From: Anarhynchus alexandrinus
Taxonomy: Eukaryota > Chordata > Aves > Charadriiformes > Charadriidae
Length of the DNA: 64,000 nucleotides
Assembly: GCA_008711295.1 (NCBI GenBank)
Contig: VUYV01000069.1
Coordinates: 4,216,381-4,280,380, forward strand
Direction: 5' to 3'
A program made the position numbers and the translations under genes. The notes below the pieces were generated by a model. The model worked only from the letters and a program-made list of their open reading frames with translations, made no database searches and was not told the origin of the DNA. This document shows, in pieces, positions 38,517 to 51,590 of this stretch; position 1 is the first letter of the stretch, and each line of letters begins with the position of its first letter.

Positions 38517-38613
38517 AGTTCAGCAAAACATTTAAGTGCATGCTTACATCCCTTTGATGTTAATGGGATTTAAGCTTGAAGATTTACATATATGCTACAG
38601 TGATTTGCTGAAT
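38517..38613. mobile_element. ancient palindromic MITE-like element, copy B
   Basis: It starts TTCAGCAAAACATTTAAGTG and ends GTGATTTGCTGAAT, with a centre CCCTTTGATGTTAATGGGA (38550-38568). The two halves are recognisable reverse complements around that centre. Its left arm is also the reverse complement of the right arm of copy A (25 of 31 positions, 38471-38501 against 38517-38547), so A and B lie end to end with a 15-base spacer and together can form a long hairpin. Confidence 0.65.
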
Positions 38614-40770
38614 AAAGATACAGTGATGACTTGAGGCCTCAGACTGAAACATTCAATGTGGACCCATCTCCTGGTGATTTCCAGCAGATGTGGGGGAATC
38701 TGAGTCCCTGGAGATCTTTGGAAACTTCAGGTTTTATTTCTCTGTTTGTGAGTAACTGATGACTGGGATTGTGGGTTGAGAAACATCAGACTGCCTGGCC
38801 CACTGGAAAGAAGCCTGACTGTGTGTCCTGGAGAGCAGGAGATGGTAGCTATCGTGGCTGGGCTGCGGCTCTGGCTCTGTGGCAGCTGGCAGGAGGATGC
38901 TGGCTCCCTTATCCGGGCTGAAACCTGCAGGACTGCGCTCCATGTGCTGGGTGGGACCCGAGGATCTGATTTCATGTGCAAAGAGTCAGTATCATTCCAG
39001 ACCCAATACACCATCCCTGGCTTTGCTGTCTGGAAGTTAGGTTTCTGATCTAATCATCTGGTTTTCCTCTCTGGTCATTGGGGGTTCATCCTGTCCTAAA
39101 ACAGTTGTCAAAGCGAGTGGAATTGATCTCCCTCTGGAGGTACCTACTTCCCTCGATGGACTGCAAAGAGAGCCTAAATTAGACACATGCATTTAAGACA
39201 GCTAAATTCAGTTGACGTAAATCGTACCCTCAGTAACCAACCTTATCTCTGGAATCCAATTTGAGTGCTATACCTTCTTTATTTTTTTCTTCAGGATACC
39301 ATTAAAATTACATTTGAGTGTCCACAAGGAGCTTCATAACAAACATTACAGAGATTATCATCTATTCTGAATATACAGTGCTCATACACTCTGAATATAC
39401 AGTAGTTACAGTATCTGAAACATGTTTCTCTTGGGTTCCCACATGAACAATTACCCTGGACAATATTTACTAAATATGTCATTTTTCAGCAAAAGACTTG
39501 TTTCTTTTTTCTTCTTTCTTTTTTTTTTTTTTTTAAGAAATCTTGGAGTGTTGGTCTGAGAAAAACGGCAGCTTTCTTTTCTGTGCTTATGGAGTAAAAT
39601 TATATCTGTCAGAGATGAAAATACAATAATTATGTCTTCTTATAATTTATTCATTGCTTTATGGATCTAAAGCCTTCCAAGGAATGTCACAAATCCACAG
39701 AAAATTCTTGAATGCAGCATTTAGCAACTTGATTTCTGATGTAGTTGACAGATTCAGATAAACACTTTCAGTCAGTGAATACATAGGTGGTATTTGTTCC
39801 CGCTTCCACAGGCGATGGCGGGCTTTTCTGACAATGGGAAACAGATTTAAACTGCAACAGCAGCTGAACAGTCACTATAAATTGGGGGAAGTTTTGCCAC
39901 TTCAACAGTGGGCTCTGCAACAGTCCGCATCCAGTATGGCACTATATAAGTATTAGTATTGCCTTTGGCAATATCTTTACTGTATCTGACCTCAGCGTAC
40001 TCCCAAGATACTCCCAAATATTCATATGTCCCTTAACATGCATTAGTTTTTCTTTTCACTGCCCCTCTTTCCACCATTATTTCTTATGCAAACATTGTTG
40101 GGGGGGGGGGGGAATTAATGAAGACTGACGTTTCAGCATTAAATCATTGCTGACATTCTTCCCATCACCTCTTTAATTCGTACTGTAGGAGTTTGTTTGC
40201 TTCTGATTGTGCATGTTTTGCAATTTCCATAGTATAATTCCTTTACTGTTAAACTCTCTCTTCCATGAAGAAAACAGGGGAAGTAACGGATCCCTTCCCC
40301 TTACACCAAGCCAAAAAGGAGGATTGGCATTTCATAGGTGTGTTAGCCTGTAGTCAAAATTATTTTAGGAGATACTCTGCTTTCAATATAATTTACAGTT
40401 TAGAGATAGAGCTTGCTGAGCCTGAGCAGTTAACTGGAAAAGTTTTGCCCCTTAGGAAAGAGATGCGCACACATACACACGCACGCCCGTGCGTTACACA
40501 GCCACTTTTCAGTTTGCAGAGCCCAGTGACAGAGTAGCAGAGGAAACACCACATCTCCTATTCAAACCCTGGCCTGAGAAGACATACAGTTGCTCAGCAT
40601 GTGATAAGAGGAAGGGTATAGTTGTTATTAAAATCAAGATCACGAGATAACTTGGCACCATGGAACGGTAATAGTGATCTGGAGTAGAGGTTCCTCAGGC
40701 TCAAGGGCTCTGCAGCTTCTGTTTTGTTGTTTCCTGCCTGAACACCAAAGGACCGAATGTCCCTTTACAG
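38614..40770. other. noncoding sequence, no gene recognised
   Basis: It contains a GC-richer patch open on both strands (38727-39048), a 24-bp-period echo of CTGAATATACAGT (39367 and 39391), a T20 run near 39516-39535 and a G13 run at 40100-40112. No gene signature. Confidence 0.6.
40100..40112. repeat. G13 homopolymer
   Basis: Thirteen consecutive G. Length is likely unreliable in a draft assembly. Confidence 0.95.
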
Positions 40771-40831
40771 CCTGATCCTGCTCCTATTAAAAGGCAACGA
40801 ACCCCCCGTTGCCCTAAGCAGGACTGGATCT
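40771..40831. repeat. short palindromic amniote repeat
   Basis: CCTGATCCTGCTCCTATT and GGCAACG on the left are mirrored by CGTTGCC and AGCAGGACTGGATC on the right, around CAACGAACCCCCCGTTG. Inverted repeats with GATCCTGC ends are typical of the same old class of palindromic elements seen at 38.5 kb. Confidence 0.55.
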
Positions 40832-43708
40832 TTATAACCAAAACCCTTTTATGTGTCTGAGAGAACAGTGTCCTCCGTGTCAGCTCTGTTCAGCTCCACC
40901 AATGTGTTTCGTAACTTCGGCTCTTCGCCTTCACGTTTGGTGCTGCGTGAAATTCAATTGTGCCAGGTGTTTCAGCGGTGCTTTACTGATGTGGTCTTCC
41001 CCTTGAAATTAATTCTTTATAATCACACACATTTATAGATTAAAGAGGCATTTGATGAAGTACAATGGACTAAGTTCACTTCTGGCTTTAATGTCATATT
41101 CTTACCTTAAGTACAAATATTTTATGTTGTCTTTCCTTATGTCAGTGGTTTTTAATGTGTCCGTAAAATGACTTGTTCTATGAGTTGCAAACTCATATTT
41201 GTTTTCAGTTAACTCTACTTGTATATCCCTCAGGAGCAGAATTACAGTCATGGAAGCTGATGCAGTGAATTTGGTGGTTTATAAGTAGGAAATACTTAGA
41301 TTTTGGGGCATGTGCAGCCTTTCATGTACAAAGTTCTCATTTTAATATACCTCGGGCTACTGGCTTTACGATTTACAGTTAATTAGGATTCTGATTTGGG
41401 TTGAAAATTCCAATACCTATATGCTTTTATACATGCGTTTCAGATCATGCTGGCTGAAGCAAATAACTGTGACTGTAGTCAATAAATGAATGTATACCAC
41501 AGGGAGCAGCCCTTCCCCCCGCCCTCCTCTGACAACCTGTAAGAAAATCCTACTGTGTTCCCAGTTCACAGCAATATCATTCTGACATCACTTTGTGATA
41601 GCTAGAAGATTTCCTTGCCTATCATTTAACAAAATCCCAATACCATTTCCTTACTTTTAACAAAGTCTCAAAATCCCTAATGTATCCCATATTTGCTCTG
41701 CCTGTATTTCATGCTCAAATTGAACTCTTTAGATAACTGAGTTCTAATCTGCACATGTATATGCGACTTTTATTAGCATAAGTCAGCACTGCATAAGTGT
41801 GTGGAAGGGGAAGTGAGGTAACTTCCAAAATACTAATACTGGAAAGAAACTAATAAACCATACAAGTCAGGAATTTAGTATAAGAACTACTTGGCGTTTT
41901 TCTTACATATTGGGATTTATAATAATGCTAGTATATATCCAAAAAAAAGGGTAATTTCATGATATTCGACTATAGTTTTTAAAATGCTGATCTTTTAAAT
42001 AGCTTTTTATTTTCCCTTTATTGACTTGCCCCCCACAAAAAAGCTTTCATATAGCCTCTTCTCCATTAGTTTTGCCATTTTTATTTGTTAAAGAACATCT
42101 TTTCAGCATGTAACCTGTGTGGCAAAAAAATCTCAATTAGCTTCAAACATTAAGCTCAGAACTTCTCTGTAGAGCAAGTAAACTTAACTTTGAAGCTGGT
42201 CATTAAGACATCCAGGACTTGGTCTGGGTTGGGGCCATGCAGTATGAACATGGTGCAGCAGGGACAGAGCTAAGATGCAAAGCCAGGACGCATCCCGGAG
42301 AGCTCCCTGTGCTGCTCATATAGCTGCAGAAGCAATGGGAAAGGCAGGAAAAGCAACGCTTGCTGCTAGGAGAGACTACTCCATGTGAACGTTTGTCATG
42401 TCAGATTCCTTTCCCCGTGGAGGTGACAGCTAGGGAGGCTTCACAGTTGAGCAAAGAAGACAACAGAGCTTTAGTTATTTTTGTAGTACAAACACCTTGC
42501 TGCCATAAGTAACTGTACACTTGCTTATTCCTAGAACCAAGCCTTGAAAACACCTCTTGATGACAATCAGGATTTATGATGGCAGAGAATTTACACTGGC
42601 GGGGGATTATGTTTGGCAGAGTAAATATATACACTTTTGATCACGACAAAACTTTCTTGCTTAAGTTCTTCATTGATAGTAGCAGTATAACTGTCCAAAA
42701 GAGGTGATATAACTGTTGCCGCAGAGATGGGAGAAAACATATTTTGCAAAGGGAAAAATGGGAGATGACATGGTTAGTTGGGAATGCTGAAATTTTAAAA
42801 ACCAAACAAGGATGTTTAGGACCTCGCACCTTTACACAGTCTTTTTCAGCTGTGGAAATATAGATAAAAACAGCTAATATGGATACTTTTTATGATGACA
42901 TACCTTACCACAGGTTAAAAAGGCCACTTTGGTATATAAGATGATAGAAAATCAATAAAATTCAGTCCAGTTTATAGCAGTTTATGCCTGATGCTAATTG
43001 TCTCGTACCGGTATGATGGCAATGTGTAAATTCTCCTGCCAAGATTAGGCTCCTACTGTGCTACACTCCATATAAAGACTTTGGAAGATCCAATTCATGT
43101 CCTACAAAAATACCTGTTAAGACTGTAAACTTCTAAAAATTGAGTGAGTCTAATGAGTAAACTAAACATGGTCACGCATTTCTGTGAAATTATGGACTTT
43201 ATAAACAAGAGAGACAAAATACAGAAAAACTAACAAGAGAACAGGAAGGGATTGCCTGGGGTCACCTATCAGGTTAGTAGCAGAGATGGCAATAGAATTT
43301 AATAGACAATCTGTTCCTATGTCTCCTTTAACAATTCATGCCATAGTATGCCTACAAAGTCCAATCAAATAGATACACACTAATTCTACAACAGCTGAAT
43401 AGGAGCCATCTCCTATCCAGATGTCGTCTTGGTGTATTAGTAAATTAGTACCTTTATGGAAACCAAGAGAGCTGTATCTGCTTCTTTCATATCTCACTAT
43501 GGCCAGAAGTGTGTCGAGACAAGTGTGAGAGACAGAAGCAAAAGGAAACAAAATATATTGAGCAACTTTAAGTTCCTTTTGAAAGTCAATTTAGTTTAAA
43601 TAAAAGGTACTTTTGAAATAATTTGCTCTTTAATGGTAGAGAAAAACTACAATAAAACCCAAAGTAATAATGGTTAAAGCCAGAGCCTGAACTTAGAAAG
43701 GAAAGGGA
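40832..43708. other. noncoding sequence, no gene recognised
   Basis: Open frames are at most 77 codons with no motif. No clear repeat was recognised. Confidence 0.65.
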
Positions 43709-43812
43709 GCACAGCTAGTGTTTAAAGCACAGGTCTGCAGTCCAGGATTCTATCCCGTCTTTGCCACTGATGTATTGTGTGTCGGCAAGCACATAATTTA
43801 CTCCATGTGAGG
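43709..43812 (+). mobile_element. MIR SINE fragment
   Basis: In order: CTAGTGTTTAAAGCACAGG, CCAGGATTCTATCCC, TTTGCCACTGATG, a TGTGTG block and GGCAAGCACATAA. This matches the tRNA-related 5' part and the core of MIR (TAGTGGTTAAGAGCA, CTGGGTTCGAATCCC, CTGCCACTTAC, TGTGACCTTGGGCAAGT). MIR is an ancient amniote SINE and is inactive. The 3' tail is not clear. Confidence 0.75.
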
Positions 43813-46800
43813 TAAGTATTATTCTATGCATTAAAAAAAAAATAAAATCAAGGCATATAGAAGTTGAGCACAGTTCAAAAAGCTGTTTCTAAGTCACATT
43901 ACCTCCATTTTCGACTGTGCATCTTGAACTACCTGTTGTTCAATATTCAGAATTTTGGTGTTCCAGCAGTGACTTCTGGAGATTAACCCTTAACATTAAT
44001 GTGTTTCCATTTACTCAAAAACTGACTTGCAAAAGATGCTGCAAGTCTATACTGCCAAGGCCCAGATTCTGGATCTCTTGCTTTAAGTAGCCTTCCATTC
44101 TCCAAATAGGTTTAAAAGAAAAGATGAAAATAAGGTGGAAATCAAAAAAGCCTCTGTTTTTTTGGGGCTTAACAAGTAGGCAAATAATTGAGTGCAAAAA
44201 TGGCCTGCCTGCCCACCAACAAGTGATTCATACGGGATATACCATGGGCCAAATGGCTTTTGCAGTGCCCTGTGTGCTCTCACTGGAGGAGTTAGTGACT
44301 GTCCCTCAATATTTAAAACCTTGTTGCTTTTAGTTTATGTGTGTATGACACTAAGGATAGGATTCAGAGAGAGGTGTAAAATGGGTCAGATGAACTGTGC
44401 TCTAAAACACTTGTTCCTTTCCATTAACTACAAAGTAATCCTGAGGTCACTTACTCAGATATGGACATTAGCCCTCCATATCTTTAAAATTAAGTAAAGA
44501 AAACTCCACCACAAAGGACAGGGACATTTATAGCTTCAGAGAACTACCAATCCTTATATTCTTACCTAAACCTACTAAGAATACTCTTAAAACTCACTCA
44601 AATGTATTTTTTTTTTTTCCTGTTGCATCATATGCAACACGGCTGGGAGCTCTGGGGGCAGGGCCTGAGCCAAAAAGAGCTGCTGGGGGCATGGGCAGGG
44701 TGGGAGGGGGTGCCAGGGAGGCCAGGCTGCACCACGGAGACGCCCAGGTGGAGAAACTTGGTCAGCTTTGCTCAGCATGGATTTCAGTAGCAACCAGGCA
44801 CAAAAACTGCTGGAGGGGGCTGGTGACACTGGGACAGCAGGCCTGGAGCTCACAGTGTAGATGGTGGCGTGTTTGGATACTATGCTGTATTGAATGTACA
44901 GATTTGATAGTACAGCAACACCAAATGTAGTTGCATGCATGAGAAAATCCCTAGGCAGTCATCTCCACTGCAGTAGACTCTCCATCCCCTGGAGTTTTCC
45001 CACGTACAGCAGGATGTGAAGGATCTCAAGTTATGCTCACCAGTGGTCTGCTGGAGACTGCTCTCTAACCAGGGAGGCAGAACAACCACATTTAAACACC
45101 TTGGTTCTTGCCCAAAGGATTAATGGAGACATATATGCAAGGTGGTTTAAACCAACACAGTGGGCTGTGAGTCAGCCTCGGCGCGGAGCAGACATCTAGC
45201 GCCTTCTGTCACCGCTGAGAAGACGAGCAAAGTGCACTGCTCAGGGCAGGGATGCTTCAAACTGACACTGCTAATCCAGCAAAGATCAGTTCCTAGAGCC
45301 CTAAATCTAATCCACTGCTGTCGCGCACAGCCAGGCCTTGTAATTCCTCCCACAATTGTATCAAACTGAGAAATCCCTAAGATTTCCTGCCTCTATGGGT
45401 CCTTCTAGGATTCATGTCTCTGGTAACAAGAAAAGTTCTGTTCTCAAGCCTAAATGTGGTGTTGACCAGTTTATACCTAATTGTTTCAGTAATACTGGTT
45501 CAATAAAGTTACCTAGGTACATAGTAGCACGTGTAGATATACACCAGTCCTTGGTCATGATGTTTAAGCTTGATTCTCAACTATTAAACCAAGTAAACTC
45601 TAATAGGCCTAATTTTGTCCTGATTTATGCTACACCAAGCACCCTTAGGATACTATAGGGATGTAATTTTGTCTGCAACATGCATCAGCAAGGTGAAACT
45701 CTCTGGATTTGTTTAGCTTTCTGAACCGCAGTAAGCAGCTACTCCCTTTTTTTCTTTTTTTTTTCTTTTCTTTTTTTTTTTATGAAAAGCTTTCAGCTGT
45801 CCCTACTGGCAGACTTTAAAAGGTCAACAGCCCTGCTAATATTGTCTCACACATCAAGCGAGTGATTATAATTATTTTGATACCATCAATAAGAGTAGTT
45901 TAACTAACTGTACTCTTTAATGAATTACATATGTTTAGAATACCGGTGCCTTACAGATGCAGTATCAGTTTTAATAACATAAGCACAATATTTTAGTAGT
46001 GTTCTTAAATTAAATATTAAAATTCTGTAAAAACAAAAAACCCCAAACAAAACATGAAATACAGCACAGATAATGAGTGCAACATATACTCCTGCCTTTG
46101 GGAGAAACATGACAGCTTTACGGGAAGTATGGGATGCAACTGTCATATTTTATCATTTTATAGAAACGTATAGGAGTAATGTGTTTAATCTCTCATTTTC
46201 AGGGATAAATGATCTGGATAATGCAAAGTGTTTGCTAGAGGTGACTAATTTTTTTTCACAAGAAACATTATTTTTTTTCCAAAAAGTACAATTTTTGTCC
46301 AAGTAAATGTAATAAAAAAGCTGTATTTTTCCACAGTATTTTTAATGGGAAATTTACTAGAGATGTTATAAAGATCAAATTGAATCCTGTGCTAGACATC
46401 TAATTGTCTTTGTGGACATAGGCAGAATAACAGTGGCAGAATCAGGCCTTTTCTTAAAATTAGAATTTTTCAGTTTCATAGTCCTTGAATCTGTTGTAAT
46501 TTTATTGAGAGAAAAAGGCAGAGACTAGTACTAGTAAGTTCTTAATTTCTTGTGTCTGTGAACAACATCTGGCCAACGGACCTCACTCTGCCAGATGTGC
46601 AAGAAATTCAGCTCCTTTTGGGAACTGGGCTTCATCCTTCCAAAAGGCACTGGAATTTCGCCACCTAGGCTTGGTTTATTCTAAAAGTACAGGACATGTA
46701 GGGCAGAAACCTCATCATCTACAGGACTTCTTCAGAATATATTTGATAATAATTTATATTGCACAATGACATGTCAACTTATACTGATATATAAGCTGAT

Positions 46801-48631
46801 ATGTTCCTCCAGCGCAAACCCCATTTTTTCTGTTCTAATTACTTAGCAGAACTGTACTACTGTTTCCTGCAACGACAAGGAAATGTGTGAGACTTCAGTT
46901 GCTTTTATTGGTTTGAAGTAAACTGATAGTGTAGGGTTTTTCTCAGCATAAAACTATTCTTAATTAGCTAAACCTTGCTTGCTTTAAAATGAATTTCACC
47001 AAGGTACCTCCACTGAAGATATTTTACAGGCTGATTGACTGATGTGAGCAGTCAAATTTTCAAGTACGTTTTCAAAACAATTTACAGTTGTGTCTACAGA
47101 ATTTCTCATCTGCATTTCTGAGTATTATCGATTCCATGAGTAATTAACAGGACTTTGAAAGCCCGCATGGTGATGTTCAACCACACAGGAGGTAGGAGAA
47201 GCCATACCAGACATGACTGAGTCATTTCTGTTGGAAGTACAGTCAGAACTGGGTGGTTAACAGATGCTAATATACAAGGTGAAGACTTACAGATATCTTA
47301 CGATGTGTATATACTATATACGCATTGCCTGTAATTCAGGAATTATCTTGAGATGGATTATTATATAAAATGCATTGTTTGAATATACGAGAGCTTATTT
47401 GAAGCCTGTTACAGTCAATAGAAAGAGTTGGCTTTTGTTCAAACTTTTAAACTGGAGAAAAGTCTGTGGGAACTCAGAACAGCTGCAAATTCACATTGAC
47501 CCACTGTCATATTATCACAGAGTTATTTAACTGATAATGGCTTTTTCCATTAAACAATGTCTTTGAAGAAACAATGGCTTGTTTGATTGTGATCCTTTCT
47601 CCCTGTATATAATTGTTGTTAACCAAGTGTTTCTTTTATACTAAGGCCTGTGTGGAAAACTGCTTTTTATAAACTGCTATCCCTTATGCATTTGGAAGTC
47701 CATTGAGCAGATGATATTTAGAGTCTTTGACCAAGGAATTGAGCTCATCTCCTTTAAATTGACAAAAATTAGCCAATTAATTTCATGTCATGTCCTCAGC
47801 AGTAGCTGCTTACTTCGTGATTTTATATGGAGCAGAGTGTTACCAATAACTTGTCAAAGGAATAAGAGACTGCCTAAGAAAGCACATTTGTCACTGAGAG
47901 AGAGCTCAGCATCTACAACAGAAACCTGAGCGTGGCTAACAGATATTAAAGCAACTAAATGAAAAGCCGTGTGGTAAAGTTTACATCTTCTTTAAGTTAC
48001 TATTGCAGTCGTGTTCACATCTTGATAAAAGGGAAGTATAATTGGAGAGCAATTCTCAAATCCTAAAAAGGTAAATAGATGTGGTTTGTTTATCATGAAA
48101 GACTGCTATTCCAACTACTAATCTTCCTGTCCTAGGAAGTGTCTTATTCTCTTTTCTGTGTTGGAAAGCTGCCTAACAAATGTATTTTCCAAGACAATGA
48201 AGGAAGCAGACCTCTATTCTTCCTTATCAATTTAATCTCCTTCATTCAGCTGACAATGTCCTCTTGTAGGCTAGGTCTCTTTCCACATGAATTACTAAGT
48301 GACAAGTTACTTTTGCTTTTTCCTTTGGTTTTTTCCCCCACCAGAATCCTAAAATGCAATAAAAAGGATTATTGATACACACATTCATTTTAACCATAAA
48401 AATACATAAAAGAGACAAAGCATTCAGTGCTCTATTATTGTAAAACTTGTATGGATTGTTATTGCAATCATAATTATTCCTGGCATTTTATCATTCAATA
48501 TTTTCACGTTCCTCTTTAATTAAAAAATTACTCAGAGCAGAGTACAGAGAAATCTGGTGTTTGTTGGTTTCTCTGTAACGAATTCACTTCTGAACCCTGA
48601 TTAAGTTAGAAAGAATTTAAGACTTTTTTCA
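43813..48631. other. noncoding sequence, no gene recognised
   Basis: It holds a GC-rich patch at 44640-44860, a T-rich run at 45747-45781, an A/C-rich run at 46029-46052 and one palindromic-repeat fragment listed separately. Open frames up to 117 codons have no signature. Confidence 0.6.
44053..44105. repeat. degenerate amniote palindromic repeat arm
   Basis: AAGGCCCAGATTCTGGATCTCTTGCTTTAAGTAG, read as GGCCCAGATTCTGGATC followed by a TTGCTTTAAGTAG arm, is typical of the GGCCCAGATTCTG-ended ancient repeats of birds and reptiles. Only one arm is legible. Confidence 0.4.
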
Positions 48632-48654
48632 GTGAGCTGAATTAATTACAAATC

Positions 48655-48695
48655 ATATATCTCTTTCTGCCTCAGTTTCCCCTTTTGTAAGGTAT
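48655..48695 (+). mobile_element. MIR core/3' fragment
   Basis: CTGCCTCAGTTTCCCCTTTT followed by GTAAGG matches the strongly conserved MIR segment TGCCTCAGTTTCCTCATCTGTAAAATGG. Only about 35 bases are legible, so this is less sure than the copy at 43.7 kb. Confidence 0.5.
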
Positions 48696-50319
48696 TCACT
48701 GTTTTGTACCATAATCTTGATGCAGGAAAAGTTGTCAATGTTAAAATACTGTCCAGATGAACCATTGGTAATAAAAAAATTGCTAACTACTGAACATAAA
48801 ATGTGGATAAGAATTCTTAATTCTACCTGTTTAACAACCTTGCTTTTTCCATCACCAGGAAACGTGAGAAAAAAAAATTGGAAAAAAAGCCCATTACAAG
48901 AAACAAACATTATCATTAGTATAAAAAGACATAAAATTAAAATCCTATGACATAGAAATAATTTAATGACCTTCATAAAACAAAGCATTCTTCCCCTCTC
49001 CCCCCCACCAGCCCCAAAACAAAATCCTAATTAAACAGAACTCAAAACTTCCCTTCTGTGGCAATGGAAGCTTTTTCTTTTTCATGTTTGAAGTTAATAC
49101 AGAAATGACCTGGAGTGAAAAAGGCGTACCTCCCTCTAAGTGTAGACACAAAGGCTCAGAACAGACAGCAATTTTTACATTTTTAGTAAGAAATCTTTGC
49201 TTGACAAAAAAATACCCCAACAAAACAACTCTTTAATGCTTACGGGGTGCAGGATGTCAGCTTCCTGCATTCATGGCCATGTGTTAAGATGACATTTTTG
49301 TCTGCTGGACAGTGTGATATCCCTGCAGAGGCACAAGTGCTGAGAAGAACACACTGAGACTATCCACATGCGTAAGCACTACCTTTCCTGTGGAGATGTT
49401 TACCTCTGTTATCATCGGTCCTGGCTGAGACCACTGGTCTTTCACACCTGCAAGTGCATCTTGCTCTGCACCTTGGAAAACGACTGAGGAGAAATAGGGT
49501 AGGAGTGGGCTCCTGCAGTGGTCTTGTTGTGATGTGAACCACGTTGACAATTGTGAATTCAGCTCATCTAAGTTACTACCCACAGAAAAGGTCAACTGAA
49601 CAAAGAGAGGCCAATGAACTACATACATCCCATGTAAACCTTTTTTTTTTCAGATTTCAATGAGATATAGATGATATACATAGGACTGCCTGGTAAGCAG
49701 TATGATGTTCACCACAGTGAGCTTCATTGCCTGAGAACCAGGCAACTAACAGAAAGAAATAATGATGCCAAACAGTTGGAGTCCCAGAAGGGAGAGTGGG
49801 ACTTGCAGATGAGGAGGGAGCTCAAGCTGTATCCGTCATGGGTAATATCAGGGAGCGAAGAGACGCTCCCTTTCCCTTTCCCTTCCCTGCCCTGTGGTAA
49901 AATCTAGCTTGCAGAATAGTCTTTCCCTTGACGCAAGATAAAAGAGCTTTGCCGTACACATACTGGTTACACAAAGAAAAAGTTTTGATTAAGATGAGAA
50001 TAAAGAAAAAGTGAAATAGCATAGCATAGTATTCAGGCTTCCAGTAAATGCATGAAGACAGGGCGAGTTTCTACCAGCCTCGACCAGAGCCTGGGCTCTC
50101 CATTTCACTGAATTCTCTTAGCTAACACCAGAAAGCATACAGGTTTCCTATTTACATAAATTAGCCAGCAGTTTGTTGTCAGAAAAGATGAGTAAGGCTT
50201 TGTGGAGGCTTCCCAGCCCATAATTCTGTTTTCATTTTGCATCAAAACTTTTCAACAATTTTTTGGGAAAAAAAAAAGTTAAAGAAGAAAAGAGAGAAGT
50301 AATTTGCTCTCACTTGCCA
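48696..50319. other. noncoding sequence, no gene recognised
   Basis: No gene signature. A pyrimidine stretch lies at 49865-49893. The minus-strand open frame at 49284-49628 is not recognisable. Confidence 0.6.
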
Positions 50320-50470
50320 TTTGCTTGCATCAAAACTCTGGGGCATTGCCTGCCTTTTGATTCAGCTGTTCCTTTGGCATGGGAATACGCTTGAACAAAT
50401 AGGAAATATAATGAGAAACACGCTTCCTCATGGTATTTCCAATTGGAAATAACACAAGGAAAAAATGCTT
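50320..50470. other. candidate conserved noncoding block
   Basis: A compact stretch with near-symmetric TTCCAATTGGAAAT and several TTTGAT/AGCTGT/CTTTGG words and no repeat signature. It is called only on texture, and no alignment could be run. Confidence 0.2.
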
Positions 50471-50999
50471 TATCACTTTATTCCCAAACAGAAATAATCT
50501 AAGAAAGCTTGTTCCTCACAACGTTCTCTGATTGCTTAAATAGGTGGACACACATCCGGGGAGCCTTTTCGGTGGGCTTCACAGGGGTGGGAAGTGATTC
50601 AGTTGCCCTGGTAGCTCACTGCTCCTCTGGAGAAGTAGGTCGTACACCCGAGAAACAACCTGAATTCACATCTAAGACAAATCACACAAAGTGAAATAAG
50701 CCTCATGACCCAAGGTCTCAGGGGGTCTACTTCAGAAAATTGTCATGATGCCAGCAGAGAGAGTGTATTAGAGGCTAGAATTGAAGAGTCAGAGAGGCAG
50801 ATTTCCTGCAGCCAGTGTGTCGAAAGCTATGAGCATTGTTGAAAATCAGGGTTGATTCTCTTCTCACAAAAGCTTTATTCAGTGTGACTATTGATCCTCT
50901 TGGTATAAGAGAAAAGCAACAGGCTTGTCGTATCTTAAGGAAAGGAAATTTTTCAATGCATTAATACATTCAGGGTATGTACCAATATAAATCAGCGAG
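50471..50999. other. noncoding sequence, nothing recognised
   Basis: No open frame or repeat of note. Confidence 0.6.
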
Positions 51000-51590
51000 A
51001 AAAATCATATCAACCATAGTCATTATTGGAATTAAATTGATGAATACGGCTTGAGAGTCACTCTAGTTTGGGAAGCAATCTGCTACCATCACATTGACTT
51101 TGAAAAGGGGTTATTTTTGTTATACTACTAATATTGGGGAACTGGTTTAGGATATAAATTTTTGAAAATACTTAAATATTGATTGGCTTTATTTGTGTCC
51201 ATTTGCCTTTCTCTTGTCACTGCTTCAACAAAGAGTCCAATTAAAAAGCACCTGGCAGTAAATTTTTGGGAGGTATTTGCACACATTCGGCTGGGCAAAC
51301 CCATTAAGCCTGTTTCCACTGTTATACTAATGATTAAGTTTCGTTTGTTCCCGCCATTATTTTGAACCCCACCTTTCACTGTCTCCCAATTGCCCTGGGA
51401 CATAGTGGAAATTAAGGAAATGCAGAGCAAGTTACAAGTTTCTGTCTTGTTTGATTGGCCCTGGTAAAACTTAGGGCAGCTCCAAACCCATTCTAACTCC
51501 CTCCACTGCCACGGTGCAGAAGCAGTGAAGTTAGGCTCTATCAGACCTCCAGTATGTTGTCCTGGTAGTATACCCTTTCCGTGTGTCACA
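51000..51590. other. candidate conserved noncoding/enhancer block
   Basis: The stretch contains closely spaced CAATTA, CTAATGATTAAG and ATTAAGCC homeodomain-like words, an AGCACCTGGC E-box and CGCCATTATTTT (YY1-like), with no repeat signature. A 153-codon minus-strand open frame (51128-51589) overlaps it but resembles no family. An enhancer is the more likely reading if anything is functional. This is inference from motif density. Confidence 0.28.

Noticed and set aside
38471..38547. MicroRNA precursor
   Set aside because: The stem is explained by two adjacent palindromic repeats, and no evidence of processing can be seen from sequence.
51128..51589. 153-codon minus-strand open frame, the longest in the window
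   Set aside because: The peptide has no recognisable motif, and stop-poor patches of this size are expected in 64 kb. The DNA looks more like a noncoding regulatory block.
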